This document shows positions 1 through 13,800 of a stretch of DNA of 64,000 bases, one piece after another. The stretch spans positions 1,302,001-1,366,000 of the forward strand of contig CM023542.1 in NCBI GenBank assembly GCA_013350335.1. The letters run 5' to 3'. Source of the DNA: Chimonanthus salicifolius (lineage: Eukaryota > Streptophyta > Magnoliopsida > Laurales > Calycanthaceae). Positions within the stretch are counted from its first letter, which is position 1; every line of letters starts with the position of its first letter. The notes below the pieces were generated by a model. That model searched no databases, was not told where the DNA came from, and was given only the letters and a program-made list of their open reading frames with translations. The translations under genes and the position numbers were made by a program.

Positions 1-3000
1 AGGTTAACTTGAAATTTTTTTTACCCAACCGACCCGAATTTTATGATGGTTTTTGTCTTCTCAACCCGACCCGACTCGCATGATCCGACCCGCATGATTC
101 TCGAGTCAGGTCATGTGGATCGGGTCAAAACCCGATCTGAATTTCACCCCTATGTACTCACAAATTTTCTCTAATATTTTACTCACATGTCCAAACCATG
201 TCAATTATGTTTCACTCAATTAGTCTTTCATTATGTTTATTTTTAAATTGTCTCTAACGTAGTACTTTCTTATTCTATTCTTCAGTATTAAATCACTCAT
301 CCAACGCAGTATGTATATCTGTTTAAATTGAATGCACGACACATTTATTATATAGCTTTTTCTTAAGTGATGTTGCTCAACAATATCCCTATTGGATAAA
401 CACGTGGGGCCCATATTGGTCCAAAATTACACCATCTCTTTCTCAAACCCATCTAAACCCATTTGAAATTAATGTTAGTGTTGGATTAAAAACCATCTTA
501 AGTGACCTTAATTAGGGATCATTAATATTTGAACTCTTGAATTTATAATTTTTTCAATCTCAATGAACCTTATGTTTTTGTGGGAGCTACCTTGTTGGAG
601 AATAGATGTCCACGTGGAACATAATCATGAATATAATTCAAGGACTTATTAGTGGAAGGGACATACTCAGTGGCTTAGATGGGCTGATTATTAAGTTTCA
701 TTAACAACATCAATAGACTTAATCATTTCATACATGGAAAGCAATTTTGTGGCCAAAGTGGATAATATATGAGTGTTGCAAGATTTCTTCACACGTGTGA
801 GTGATGGGCAAGAATTCTTCTCGGGAAGTGAAAGTTTTTACTTCGATTTTCACTCTATTTCTAAAGACCATGTTCCATAGAATTATATCTATGCCTGAAT
901 AAATGGGGTAATATCAATTTTTTTAACAATTTTAAGAGCCGTTGTGCAGATTGGCCAAATTGATGTGGCCCCATTACGCTTGTATTGGTGTAACGCATTA
1001 CCGATATGTTTCTCTCTTCATTTTTTTCTCTAAAATGTTTAGAAAAAATGAGGAAAAATGGATTGAAATGAAAATAATCTTATAAAATGAATTCCATATA
1101 TAAAAATAATTACAAATAAAGAATAAAAAAAATGACAATGAATAAGTAAATGAAAAGAATGTATAAAATTGATTTCTCATAATATATTTTCATAAATTTA
1201 AAGCTAATGTATATACAGAATCATATGAATGAATTGGTTGGAAAGATTTTTATTTAAATAAAGTATATGTCAAAAATCATCTCAATGGGATAAGTAAATT
1301 TCATTTATTAAGTTACAAAAATTAAATTTTAATTGAAAGTATAAATATTAATGAAGTTAGATTAATAGTCTATTAAATTTAAAATGTGATTAAATTAAAT
1401 AAAAATTCAATTAATGTAAGTAGATTAGGGTGAGAAGGAAAGAGGAGTCACTAGAGACAAAATGGGCTCCACATAGATGTCACTTATACGTGTGTGAAAT
1501 GGAAAGATTTCTTCAATCTCAAGTTTCTTAGATTCCTCTTTTGGCCCTTTTCAATTTTCATGACTCATGACGAGTAAAAGAGACAATAGAGATTAGAGAC
1601 AACGACACAAACGGTCAATAGAGATTAGAGACAATGACAGAAACGGTCACTTCCGATCGGTCACTTCCGATTTTGAATTCATTGTCTATCTATATTATTT
1701 ACCTTTTATCAACTCTTTTTTAAATAAATTTACGTGTCGAAAATCTCAGAAACTCACTTTTTTGAATTTTATCGATTTTGTATCAATTGATTTTTTATGA
1801 TGGGAAGGTTATTTGTCTTTCATTGAATTTTTATTTTTTTAATAAAAATAGAATTTTGTGTACAATCAAAATATAATTTGTCAATCTTTGATGTATATTA
1901 AAATTAAGATTTTCAATGAAAGTTTTTCTTTCTCTACTTTTTTATGTGTGAAAACACAAATATTTTCTAGGAAACCAATTTTGTACGAGGGATTAGAGAG
2001 ATTATATGGACCAATTGTTGAGAAATTATCAATTGTGAATCAATTCATTGCAAATCTGACGAGTAATATTTTATTGAAGTTATGTTATAATGTTTTTCTC
2101 TCTTCTACTAAATTTTTGATGACCAAGGTGCTTAATGCTGCGGTGGGATGAGGGTAAGGGGTAACATGGGGTTACCCCCATTACCCTTTTTGGTTATTGG
2201 GGGTATTGGAAATTTGGAATAACACCTCTTTTTACTCCCTTTTTCTTACTTTTTGAATACCCTTTCATGCAAAGGGTATCCTTACCCCTAGATGCACCCT
2301 CTCCATCCAAACGGAGCCTAGATCTCTTTTTGAGCATCGAATTAAACCCTCTCTACCCACACATATTGGGTGACTTTATAGAGAATAACCCTTTAGCGTA
2401 CGGTAGAAATCGAATTCAAGACTCTCGCTTTTTGAAGTTGGTTCGTCTCTCATACCTTCTAGTTTTAAAGTTATACCTTAGATTTTTTTTTTTAATTAAA
2501 TTTTGTCATATTTCATATTCATAGATTAATCTCTCAAAATAACTCATTCTCACTAACTAATATAAACATTATGAGAAATTAATCATCTGGTTTACAATGA
2601 GCCCATTGCCAACCAATAATTTCTCAGGGTTGCTAGGGAATGTTGGGCTGGAAATGGACTGGGCTGGCTTGGAGCAACTGTAAATCAGGGCTTGTGGATC
2701 AGATCTGAACTTCATTTTCAGGCCTAGCAAGTACAATCAATATTAGTAAAACAGAGGAGGCAAACTTAGTACTTAGAGTTGAATGGTTTTAAAATATAAA
2801 TATAAGGAGGAGAAATAGATCATTTAAAATGTGACGAAAAATGATAAGAAGGATATAATAAATAATACAATGACTGACTTCAAAAGTTATAATAAGATTA
2901 AATGAAGAAATAAAACTTAAAAATCGATCTTAATATAAGTAAAATTTTAACATTTGACGATGGTATGATATGGCCATCAGTGTTAATTAAGAATCCGGAG

Positions 3001-5300
3001 GATTGGTTCTACCTACGATGGGTGCCTAAAACATGGCAGGAGTAGAGGTGAAATGTGGCATGACTTCACCCGAGAAATCAATGGATTTAGGATTATGTTT
3101 TGTATATCTTGGATTGGGTCAGGTTGGAAAAAAATAAACTCATATGAAATTCGGATCGAATCGGGTTGAAAATTTAAAAGCAATCCGATCTTAGTGCATT
3201 AAGTAATAAAACAACACTCGAATCAGTAGGGTCAAAAATTCGAGTCGAGTCAAGTCGGATTGAGTAACTCGGATTAGCAATTCAGGTCGACTTGGATTGA
3301 GTTCAATAATTTTCTACGTAGGTTCAGTTGAATTTATTGAAACTGGCCCGACCTAACCCGAATTTCAGCCCTAGCAAGGAGGAACACTCACTGAGGGCGT
3401 CCATGGATTACAGATCCTGCATTTTAGGGGGCACTTGTACGGTGATTCCTTATTATGTTTGGGTGATTGAATGAACTCGACTAGCTAAAATAAAAGTAGG
3501 GCCAATAGAACGTCTCATATATCTTTGTACTTCCAATTTAATGGTTTTCAATAATTATTTTTAGAATTTTTTTTTTTGAAAATACCTAGAAACTCATGAA
3601 TTTGGGTGAAAATACCTCTATTTTTTTATATCTCAAAGTGCCTCATGCTAAACTTAAGATGAAAATATCATTCGTTGTGCTAGCGCAAACCAAATTTCTC
3701 AGAATATATAAAATGTAGCCACCTGAAATACCAACACTAGTGCAAGTTTTTTAAATCGTTTGAACGTTCTCTTCTCAATCTTTCATTTTCTCTCCTTTTT
3801 CCCCTTGTTGTTGTGTTATTGATTTATATAATAACGTTTGTTGCTTAGATATTGACTCAAGAGGGGAGTGAATTGAACAAAATTTATATGCAATATATAA
3901 AGCAAATTAAATTAATACACAAATAGAAGAAGAGATGAGGAGAGATGGAAAAGCGACACAAAGATTTTAACTAGCTTTGGCAACTTTATCTACGTCCTCG
4001 CCTCAAGTACGCCACTTGATGATTTTAATATAATATACTTCTTCTTCGAGAGTGGAGACGAAACCGTTACATTTCAATCTCTCTCGATGGGTGGAGATAA
4101 AACCGTAGCACTAAGGGAACATCTTCTCGGAATTTCACTAATAGGGTTACACCACCAACCCTTTACACATTTTCTTTACAAGAGAGAAGGATTACAAGTT
4201 CAACTCAGGAATATCTCTAAGAAAATAGTACATGATTAAGCTTACTTTGAGTTACTCAAAATGTAGAATCAAGCTTAGCTTGGGTAATGATCAATTAGTA
4301 ATTTAGGACTTCCGACCTCAAGTTGATTTCTAGTAATGGTCTTTCCATTTCACATTCAATAGAGCATAAAATGCTCAAGATTTACCTATGAGTTTGGAAT
4401 GAGAATGGGAGGGATATTAATGAGCTTAAAATGGGTTTCCATAATCACAATCAATGAGAGCATTGAATGCTCAAGGTTTCCCTATATGGTCTTGAATTGT
4501 GAGAGGAAAGGTAATGATATAATATTTAATCTCAACATATTTTTTTATAATCACATTCAATATGAACTATGAGGCTCAAATGATTTGCCTATTGAAGTTT
4601 GGAATGTGAGAGAGAGATTGAGTTCATGATATAAGTATCATCAAGATGTACATTCCAATTTTCCATTAACATGTTGCGCAACATTGTGTACGTAGAATGC
4701 TCAGGATATTTTCTTGATTTTCCATTAAGCTCCAAATCCATCTATGTGAGAAAGGGATTGATTTATGATCCATGATCCATTAAGATCAACATTCCAATCC
4801 TCCTTAAGCACAAACAACCCATATTTGATAAGCCGAGTGAAAGCATGGGTCGGGCATAGCCGATAGAATCCATTTGATAATGTTGCTCAAATTTGTGCAC
4901 TAGGAGTAGTTTTGACAACCATACTTTTAAGTGGATTTGAGAATGAACCATATATGAATGAATTCAAATTCACATCCAAAATATAGATTTGGGTATAAAT
5001 TTGACACTTTAACTCAGAAATTAGAAGTTTTTTGTTCAAGTCCCGTTGTAATCTAAAGCCCATCGGTTGCAAGGGATCGTATGCATCTGAGTTTCATTTA
5101 ATGCCCTTATATTCAGAGAAAGTTGGAGATCTTGGATTCTTAACAGGTAAAAAAATATTCAAATCCAAAACCATTAAATTGATTCAAATATGGATTTTAT
5201 CTAAATTTGACACGAGCCTGGCCCGTTTACATTAGTACTTGGATCGAGTTGGAATAGGCGGGTTGGAACAGGCTCCAACATGCATAACGTGGATTTGTCT
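1..5300. other. Repeat-rich intergenic region, no gene seen
   Basis: No open frame here looks like a conserved protein. The stretch is AT-rich. It carries diverged tracts built on CCCGACCCG / GGGTTCGAGT-like words (about 20-160 and 3105-3380), a possible MITE near 2130-2320, and a possible LTR-type repeat near 3840-4200 that contains the phrase 'ctacgtcctcgcctcaag' often seen in plant dispersed repeats. The open frames at 1858-2151 and 2267-2524 lack homology I can recognise and are probably chance. Confidence 0.6.
2130..2320. repeat. Possible MITE-like element with imperfect inverted G/C-rich ends
   Basis: The left part has runs such as 'gggtaaggggtaac' and the right part ends in 'catccaaacggagcctag'. 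Its reverse complement begins 'ctaggctccgtttggatg', a common opening for plant hAT-type MITEs. The ends match only partly and no target-site duplication is clear, so the call is tentative. Confidence 0.3.
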
Positions 5301-5370
5301 GCGATAAGCAAACCCGATCCGACCCGACCCGGCCGAGGTTCACCTTACACTTTGCTCGGTCATTCTTGCG

Positions 5371-5419
5371 TATAAAGGGGGAAAAAATGCCTTCCATATC
5401 TATTTCCAGGTTAGGGTTT
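5371..5419 (+). promoter_or_regulatory. RPL39 core promoter: TATA box and telo-box
   Basis: A TATA-like element (tataaag) lies at 5371-5377, about 100 bases before the ATG. The motif tagggttt, the complement of the telo-box AAACCCTA, is at 5412-5419, probably in the first transcribed bases. Telo-boxes near the start site are typical of plant ribosomal-protein genes, which fits the gene downstream. The transcription start itself is not visible from sequence. Confidence 0.6.
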
Positions 5420-5469
5420 CCGCTCCACTGCTTCTGCAGTACCAAACGTACACACACAGGAAGGCGAAA

Positions 5470-5841
<372 letters not shown>

Positions 5842-8800
5842 GCTCACCTCTTTCTGTCTTTTAATTTAGGGTTTTGTAATCCAAAAGACGCTACAGAAAG
5901 GGAAAATGGGAAACGGGTATCTACCTTCTTTGTTCTGTTTTGCAGTGCTTTAGAGTTACGATTTTGTGGGAATTTAATAGTTTTGCATCAATTTTACTTT
6001 CTTAGATGTTGGGTTCTGACTTATGTTTTGTCATCCCTTGGATTGCTTAATATGTTAGATTAGCCGTTTGTTACAATTTGTTTTGTTATTGTTTCAATTG
6101 GAGCTCGATTCTCTTGGCCTTAAACATTTTTAAATTTTAAGCAGAATAAGGGGAATGCTTGATGTTAACGACGGGGGAGGTATCATGGAAAGTGGGTGTC
6201 ATCTCCTTCTGTAGATTTTTATTTAGGAGACTAATTGGGCTGTTTGGTAGACAGAATTGAATGGGCAATTGGTGCTGACATGGTCCCATTCCAGTAATGA
6301 GTTATCTTCCTGTAAGAATGACATGAAACAATGGCCATCCGGCTTATGCCCATTCTCCAATTCCATCTCTAGATTAGCCATTGTTGGAATGGAGTAAAGG
6401 ATGATGCTTTGAATATGATCGTTCTTAACAAGCTCTAATATACAACCTTTTGAATGATAAGTATGAAACATGTTTTTGAATGTCTATCCGCATACTAAAT
6501 TCCATGTTGGCAATCTCATTCTTTGGATGGAATAGGCTATGAAGCGCAGATGTGTTAACTTACATGCTTCACTAGTTGGCTTCGAAGGGCTGTAAATATA
6601 TTTTCAATTTGTATCCTCTCAGACTTTATAGAACAAGGTTGGCTCTAGTTATCTACTTACATGTCTTGATCACTTTAAATTCATTTTTCTCAACTTGTCT
6701 TGTATTTACATCTTGCGTATAAGGTCACAAGTCACAACATTGGGTGAGGCAGATACTGATTGGCTTGTATTGATGATGTAATTTCATTATTAGCAGCACA
6801 ATCTTCATTAAATATCTGTAGCGCAGATGTTATGCCACCACACTTTCCTCCAGCATCTCAATGACTTTGCTTATGGATGGGCGATTGATAGGCTTCATCT
6901 GAATACACCATAATGCAACTGTTATCAACTTTGCTAATGATGCAGGACAAAGGATAGAATTATCTTAAATGCCTAATGTGGTTTTTTAAAGATTAAAAGG
7001 GATGAGAAATGCACTCTAAATGTAAAATGGATTGAAATTAAAGAAGTACAGAAAGGAAACACGAAAACAATGTGGACTCATGTGCTCTGTATCAAGTAAA
7101 CCTCAAATCAAAATGTTTGTACCTTGGTTGAGTTGATCACTATATCTGTAACGGATGGTAAATTGGAAAGGGGCTAGAATGATAGTCAAGAATCCGTCTT
7201 AAGCTGAGGCTGAAATATCTGTCGATACATATTGTTTCGGTAGATATATATTGTGATGTTCATCTCTTGTGTTCTTGGCAAAGAACTTTTAGTCCATTGA
7301 AGAAGAGAGAGGGTCTCATTTGTCACTTTCTTCTATAACTAGAAAGTGCCACGTCTGCGTATTTCTAACCTCATATGAAAAATTGAATTTTTATTAAAAG
7401 ACACTTTTAAAATAAGTACCAAAGGTTAGACTCACATTTCTACGGCAAGCAATTTTTTTTTCCTTTTGTGTGTTTGTGGATGGAATCCTCTCAATTTTTG
7501 TTTATTTTCTATGTCATGTCTTTTCGTGTTCAACCTATGAAAGTGGCAAGGAAGATCATAGTTGATACTTGATAATGAGTAAGGTTTGAGGTGGGATGGT
7601 CAACCCATTTATCAAACCTTGAACCCATTATCTATTTAATAATTATATGGGTCGACTCTCCTAACTATAAGGTCAATCAAATAAAATAGAGTGGTGATGG
7701 GTGAATTAGAAATGCCAATCTTTGAATATATGAATCAATCAAGCCATTTTTTTAATACTTTCTAAAATTTGATCCAGTTTAAATTATTTTTTAATTTAAA
7801 AATTCTATAGCCTTTAAAATATAACTTTATCGATTCATTCAAAGTTGATAATTTATTTAAGAAATATCCTTTTTGATGCAATCATCACGGCTCTATTTAA
7901 TGGACTCTATGTAAAGGTCTTCAGCATAATATGTTCACCTGTGGTCAGGTGAACATTTCACTTTATTAAATAGGTTAACTAGTTCACCTATATCCAACTT
8001 GACCTACTTACTATTGAATCTCGCATGCCCATTAATCAAATTGAATCAAAATGACTCTAAAGTTAGAAAACCATTGTCCTAACTTAAATTAACTTTGCTC
8101 GATCATGAAACAATAGTTAACTTGCACCATTTCATAAGTAGGTTTTGATTGACTTGACCCATTTAATACTTGAGTAAAAGAATATGAGTTCCATTGCATG
8201 GTTAATCAAGTTGAATAGATAGAGCAAGGAGTTGATCTTTCTTAAGTTATGGGTGTTGTAATTTTCCAACTCAGAACGAAAGTCATTTTTCTTAAGGGGG
8301 GACTTAGGAAAATAAAAAATGACAGTTCCATGGAAAACATCTAAGGTTAGCAACACTTTTTCATGAAAATTGAGTTCGGTTAGGGAGACATGTTATTAAA
8401 TAGATCATGGGTCTCTTAAATTTAGGTCTATTTGATAGTTGATTGGTAGATATGGAGTATAAAGTTCGTGGCAATTTGATGCCTGTGGCTTGTAGGGGAT
8501 TTCATGCATATGGAGTTTTACCTAATACCCTTGTATGTGAAGAGAGGTAGGGATCTTGAAGTTTTTCGTTGTAAAAAAAAGGTTTTTTCTCTCAATTGAT
8601 GATTCAAGCTATATAATTTCGACTTTTAAATTTTGATACGATAATCATAAAATTTACAACTATTTTATTTTGACAATCTTGGTAAAGGATTCAAAATTCT
8701 CTGTGAAAAACTGAGTTTATTTTGGTGCTTTATCGATTATAGATATTTTGATTAATGTTTTATTACTTAAATATATGGATTTAATGAAAATTATGTTAAG

Positions 8801-9296
8801 TCTTTAATTAATCCAATTTGTTACCTCACTGAATCTTGGTAAAAAAGAATATATATTTAAATCTTTTAATTGATCATGTTCCTAACTAGAAAACTATGTT
8901 TATTAGTTAATGAAGTAATTAGAGAGTTTACTTTATTCATATGTGGATTTAATAAATTCTACATCTTTAAGTAAGTCGTTAAAAATATTTGATTACTTTT
9001 ACAAATTGTACTAATTTTTATTGTTTTAATGTTCTTCATCATCATCATTATCGGATTAGTTTCTCAAGGGTGACATCCTTTATGAGAGACAATCACCCTT
9101 GGGTATTGTAGGGCCCACAGGGTGGGGTCTAATACATGGGATGGATAAGTAAAAAAATGTTTTTTTTAGGATGATTTTTCTCGTAAAAATAATAGTCTCT
9201 GAAAAGCTATAATTTTTTAGGTTTAAAAATCAACAGTTAAAATAGAGTCTATTTTTTATGGATTTTAGATCAGCTCCAAATGTTTTCAAATCGGAC

Positions 9297-9428
9297 GTCT
9301 AGCGTAAAACCTCCACGGGTTAGTCCACTACTTCTAGGGCACACCAAAGTTAAGGTATGGGGGCTCGAACCCAAAATCTCCCACTTCCTGAAGTAGAAAG
9401 TAACCAGTTGAGCTACACCTATATAGAT
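9297..9428 (-). mobile_element. tRNA-derived SINE copy with intact A and B boxes
   Basis: Read on the minus strand, the segment starts GGTGTAGCTCAACTGG and continues to GGGTTCGAGCCCC. The pol III A box TAGCTCAACTGG (9404-9415) fits TRGYNNARYNGG and the B box GGTTCGAGCCC (9361-9371) fits GGTTCGANNCC, with tRNA-like spacing. It lacks a cloverleaf acceptor stem. Its body ('ccctagaagtagtgg', 'gttttacgct') recurs in the copy near 10.1 kb, which argues for a SINE and against a tRNA gene. Confidence 0.65.
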
Positions 9429-10037
9429 GAACACGAATATAATTCACAGAAGATAGATGAATGTGAGAAAGAGACTCTACGATTTTAGACTCCAGTGGGC
9501 CCCACATGGGAGCCCCAGGTGCGGGTGTGACATGTGGGAAAAAATTTCCATCATTATTTTCAATAAGCAAATATATATTTATCCATGTGAGCTTTTTGAG
9601 TTTTTTTAGTTTTGATGACCGAAAGAAACCACGAGGCAAGATCCCCTATAAACCCCTTAAAGAAAACGCTCCACACCCACACCAGACTCCTCAGTTTAAC
9701 ATTTTTACATTTTGTACTTTCAAAGTTTTGTAACCTTGCATTCCTATCATCTCATTGTTTCTAATCACATATTGACATGAAGAGACCATGTTAGACACTT
9801 AATATTCATTTATTTTTATATTATAAATCTAAATTTGATCATTGCAAAAAAATTGTTGATTGTATATATATATATATATATTATAATGTTATATAGCATA
9901 TTTTTCTTAAGTGATCTTATTTACACATCTAAAATATAGCATATTTTAATAAATAAAATAATATATCCTTATCAGTAATTTATCATGAATTTATCGAGAT
10001 ATTATCACAATATTACTATTTATTGTATTTTTAACAT

Positions 10038-10185
10038 GATTTTTTTTTTTAATTTACTTGTAAGAAACTATAGGATACCCAGCGTAAAACTCCTAATGAT
10101 GAGCCCACTACTTCTAGGGTACACCAAGGTTACGTCATGAGAGCTCAAATCTATAACCTCTCACTTCCTGAGGTGGGAGGCAAAT
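10038..10185 (-). mobile_element. SINE copy, 3' part with poly-A tail
   Basis: On the minus strand this copy runs from the degraded B-box zone through ACCTTGGTGTACCCTAGAAG, TTTTACGCTGGGTATCC and AGTTTCTTAC to a tail of A residues (T run at about 10038-10052 on the plus strand). It shares its body with the copy at 9297-9428, and its tail region also matches fragments at 41.1, 42.6 and 43.3 kb. Confidence 0.6.
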
Positions 10186-10694
10186 CAAGAATTTAAATCT
10201 AGGATATTAATGGCAATTGGTGTTTTGACCAAGTAAATTTAAAAATATCTTCGATATTTATGACATTGCTTGAAGTCATATCAAACATAACGATAAGAAT
10301 AAGCCTAAGTTGTACAGTTAGCATCGTATCTAAGATAGATTGAGTCAAGTAAACTCATCTAATACGAATTGTGATTGAGTGGAGTGAACTATTCAAACTC
10401 AGTCGATTTTTAAAATCATGACAGGTACCCATGCATATGCAGAGCTGAGGGATCGTCGCCGGCGATAAATGCTCGAGACTTGAAAGCCCGTTTTCCATGA
10501 GAGCCGAAGGACCGGGGCTCCCACAGCCGAGAAACCCACTACCCCATAACAAACAGGATCGACACGTCATTGGTCAAAGCCCCACATAGGACCCACAAGC
10601 AGACCCGATTGTTGAGCGCTGGAACTGGATTGCCATGAGAGACCCTTCCTTCTTCTGCTTCTTCATCTTCTCTCTCTCTCTCCTCCATTCTCCT

Positions 10695-10701
10695 TATAAA
10701 A
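10695..10701 (+). promoter_or_regulatory. TATA box of the H+-ATPase gene
   Basis: TATAAAA lies 173 bases before the start codon and follows a CT-rich patch (about 10667-10690). A start site near 10725-10730 would give a 5' leader of about 145 bases. The leader contains no ATG in good context before 10874. Confidence 0.5.
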
Positions 10702-10873
10702 CACAGAAACCCATTATCATTAACCACGAGAGAACTTGTCCACCCACAAAAGCTGAGAGGCTTCTTCTTGGTTGCTATGGGCTTTATCTTCTTTATCTGA
10801 AAAAAACAGAGCAAACAGAAGAAGAAATTATATATGTATCATCATCACTGATCAGTGAAGTGGGAAAGAAACA

Positions 10874-13800
10874 ATGTCGTCAATCAGCCTCGAAGAAATC
10901 AAGAAAGAGACCGTTGATCTGGTATATCATCACTCATTCTCATTCCCATTCTCTCCTGAAAAAGAAATCATTTGCTTAATTTTCTTTCCTGTCTATTTCT
11001 CCTTAGCTGGTTTCAGAATCCGGGTATTTATTATGTGTTTGTTGGAAAGTAGATTTGATTAAGATGATTAAATGCCACAAAGCCTCAGCCAATTTATGCT
11101 CAAACGTTCATATTGTTTTCAATTGGAAGGCTGTTTCAGACACACCAGCATTTTCGACAAGAAAAATGCCAACCCATCTTTATTTAATGATATTTTCATG
11201 ATTGGAAGAAAAAGATTTATGTAAAACGATGAAGTCACCACCATTTGTTGTAGCTTTGTTAGTTGTGAGACTGTAAGAACACCGCCTGAGTCGAGATTAA
11301 TCATCTTTCTCATAGCAGTGAACATTGTTCACGTAGAGATGGCTATTCCTGGTTTCAGTGCATTATATTGAAACAGGGGTTTTTTTCTCTCCATATGACT
11401 AAATATCACTGTATTTTGTAATTGTTATTGGATTTGCTTATAACCAAATGGTTATATAAGTGGAATCTTTCTATATATGAACTGAAAAACAAAATCATTC
11501 CACGGTTTACCTCTAATAAAATTGAATTACCAATATTCAATGACTCCCAAGTTATAGTTGTGCTGTCCTCGTACCCAGAATGAGATTTATGAAATGCTTT
11601 ATGTTATGTCCCCAAGATCCTCTTTAGAACATTTCTCTACTCCTTTCTCTCTCTTTCCCTCTCTCTCATATAGAGAATGGGATGATATACTTTGTATGCT
11701 TGTGGATGAAGAAGATGATCGTTTGCGCACTCTGAAAAATGGATACAGGAACGAATACCTATCGAGGAAGTGTTTGAGCAGCTGAAATGTTCCAAGGAAG
11801 GTCTGACCACGCAGGAAGGGGATCAGAGGCTCCAAATCTTCGGCCCAAACAAGCTCGAGGAGAAAAAGGTACATGACCAAGTTACAATCACTTTCAATGT
11901 CACTTGGAAAAGAATCAGCCTGATTGTTAATCATTTTAGTGAGGGGTGTCTCAACAACAAGAATTAAAAGACGCAAAGACATTTGAACTTTTGAAGAGAA
12001 TTCTTAATATTGTGCAACCAGGTCTTGAAATTATAACAATACAATGAATGATATTCTGCAAAAATAATATCTTTGCCATCATGGGCATTAACTTATGTAG
12101 AATTTGATTCTCTGATACGCTGTGTTTAAAAATATTTTTCTTGTTTAATCTAAACAGGAGAACAAATTTCTGACATTCTTGGGTTTTATGTGGAATCCTC
12201 TGTCATGGGTCATGGAGATCGCCGCTTTGATGGCCATTGGTTTGGCCAATGGAGGGGTAATTTTGTTTTGGCAGATGATAGACATCTTATACCAACTTTT
12301 CATAATTAGCAGTATTTACCCTTTCCTGAAAATATTCTACTTTTATCTTCTGTTCAGGGCCAGTCTCCTGATTGGCAAGATTTCGTTGGTATTGTTGTGT
12401 TATTGATCATCAACTCCACCATTAGCTTCATTGAAGAGAACAATGCCGGGAATGCAGCTGCTGCCTTGATGGCAGGTCTTGCCCCCAAGACCAAGGTAAA
12501 AATTCTATACATTATAATGGGAACCAGTTATTGAAATCAAAGATGCTTGATCGTTGGTATTCAACCAGCATCGGTAGCTCCGTAAATGTGAAATTTTTAT
12601 GGTTGAGCATCAATGGTAGCTCCACCAGTTAAGAGTGGTTTCTTCCTTATTATGCTACAACATGGCCTAATCACTGGCCCAAGTCATTGTCTCAGTGAAA
12701 GGAAACCTTTTGCTTTTGTAAATTGTAATCTAACGTGCAAAGTATAATAATCTCGAAATGAAGGTCCTTCGAGATGGGAAGTGGAGTGAACAAGAAGCAT
12801 CCATCCTTGTTCCTGGGGACGTGGTCAGCATCAAGCTTGGTGACATTGTTCCTGCTGACGCTCGGCTCCTAGAGGGAGATCCACTCAAGATTGACCAATC
12901 ATCACTCACAGGTGAATCCCTCCCCGTCACTAAGAACCCAGGTGATGAAGTCTTCTCTGGATCCACTTGCAAGCAAGGTGAAATTGAGGCAGTCGTCATC
13001 GCCACTGGTGTTCACACATTCTTCGGGAAGGCAGCACACCTTGTTGACAGTACCAACCAAGTGGGACATTTTCAGAAGGTTCGGGTGATACCTTATAATA
13101 CTTCCACGCAAATCAATCATAGAGGAGTATAACAGATTGAAGTGCCTAAAATATTAACATGCTTGATGGTGCATTTCATTACTCTGATGCAGGTCCTGAC
13201 TGCAATTGGTAACTTCTGTATCTGCTCAATTGCTTTGGGCATGATTGTGGAAATTATAGTGATGTACCCCATTCAGCACAGACGATATAGAGATGGAATT
13301 GACAATCTGTTGGTGTTGCTCATCGGTGGTATTCCAATTGCCATGCCCACAGTGTTGTCAGTGACTATGGCCATTGGCTCTCACCGCTTATCAGAGCAAG
13401 GTGCAATCACTAAGAGGATGACAGCCATTGAAGAGTTGGCTGGGATGGACGTGCTTTGCAGTGACAAAACTGGAACCCTCACTCTCAATAAGCTCACAGT
13501 CGACAAAAACATGATTGAGGTCAGATGGTACAATAACTGGAATAGTGTAAATTGGGTTACTAATAGGTTCTATTGCTGAATGATTTCTCTTCCATTTTTC
13601 ACTTGTTTTGTTGCAGGTGTTTGTCAAGGACATGGACAAGGACACAGTGCTATTGATTGCTGCTAGGGCTTCACGAGTTGAAAACCAGGACGCCATCGAC
13701 ACTTGTATTGTTGGGATGTTGGCTGACCCAAAGGAGGTGAAGACCATTATTCTTAATCATTACCATTAAGGCATAGGATCTAATAGAAAACTAAATTAAA

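Larger units (their letters stand above)
5842..10600. other. Intergenic region with SINE-like copies, no gene seen
   Basis: After the RPL39 stop I see no protein gene up to the H+-ATPase promoter. The reverse frame at 6223-6471 lies in a stretch that begins 'gggctgtttggtag', reminiscent of plant MITE ends. Two tRNA-like SINE copies lie at 9297-9428 and 10038-10185. A dispersed repeat at about 9105-9300 recurs near 31.1 kb and 61.3 kb. The rest is low-complexity AT-rich sequence. Confidence 0.6.

Noticed and set aside
9361..9420. tRNA gene on the minus strand
   Set aside because: Pol III boxes are present, but acceptor and anticodon stems do not pair and the same sequence recurs with a SINE-type body and tail.
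10635..11062. Open frames of 114 and 62 codons overlapping the H+-ATPase start
   Set aside because: They cover the CT-rich leader and intron 1; the real exon 1 is 48 bases and splices at 10921.
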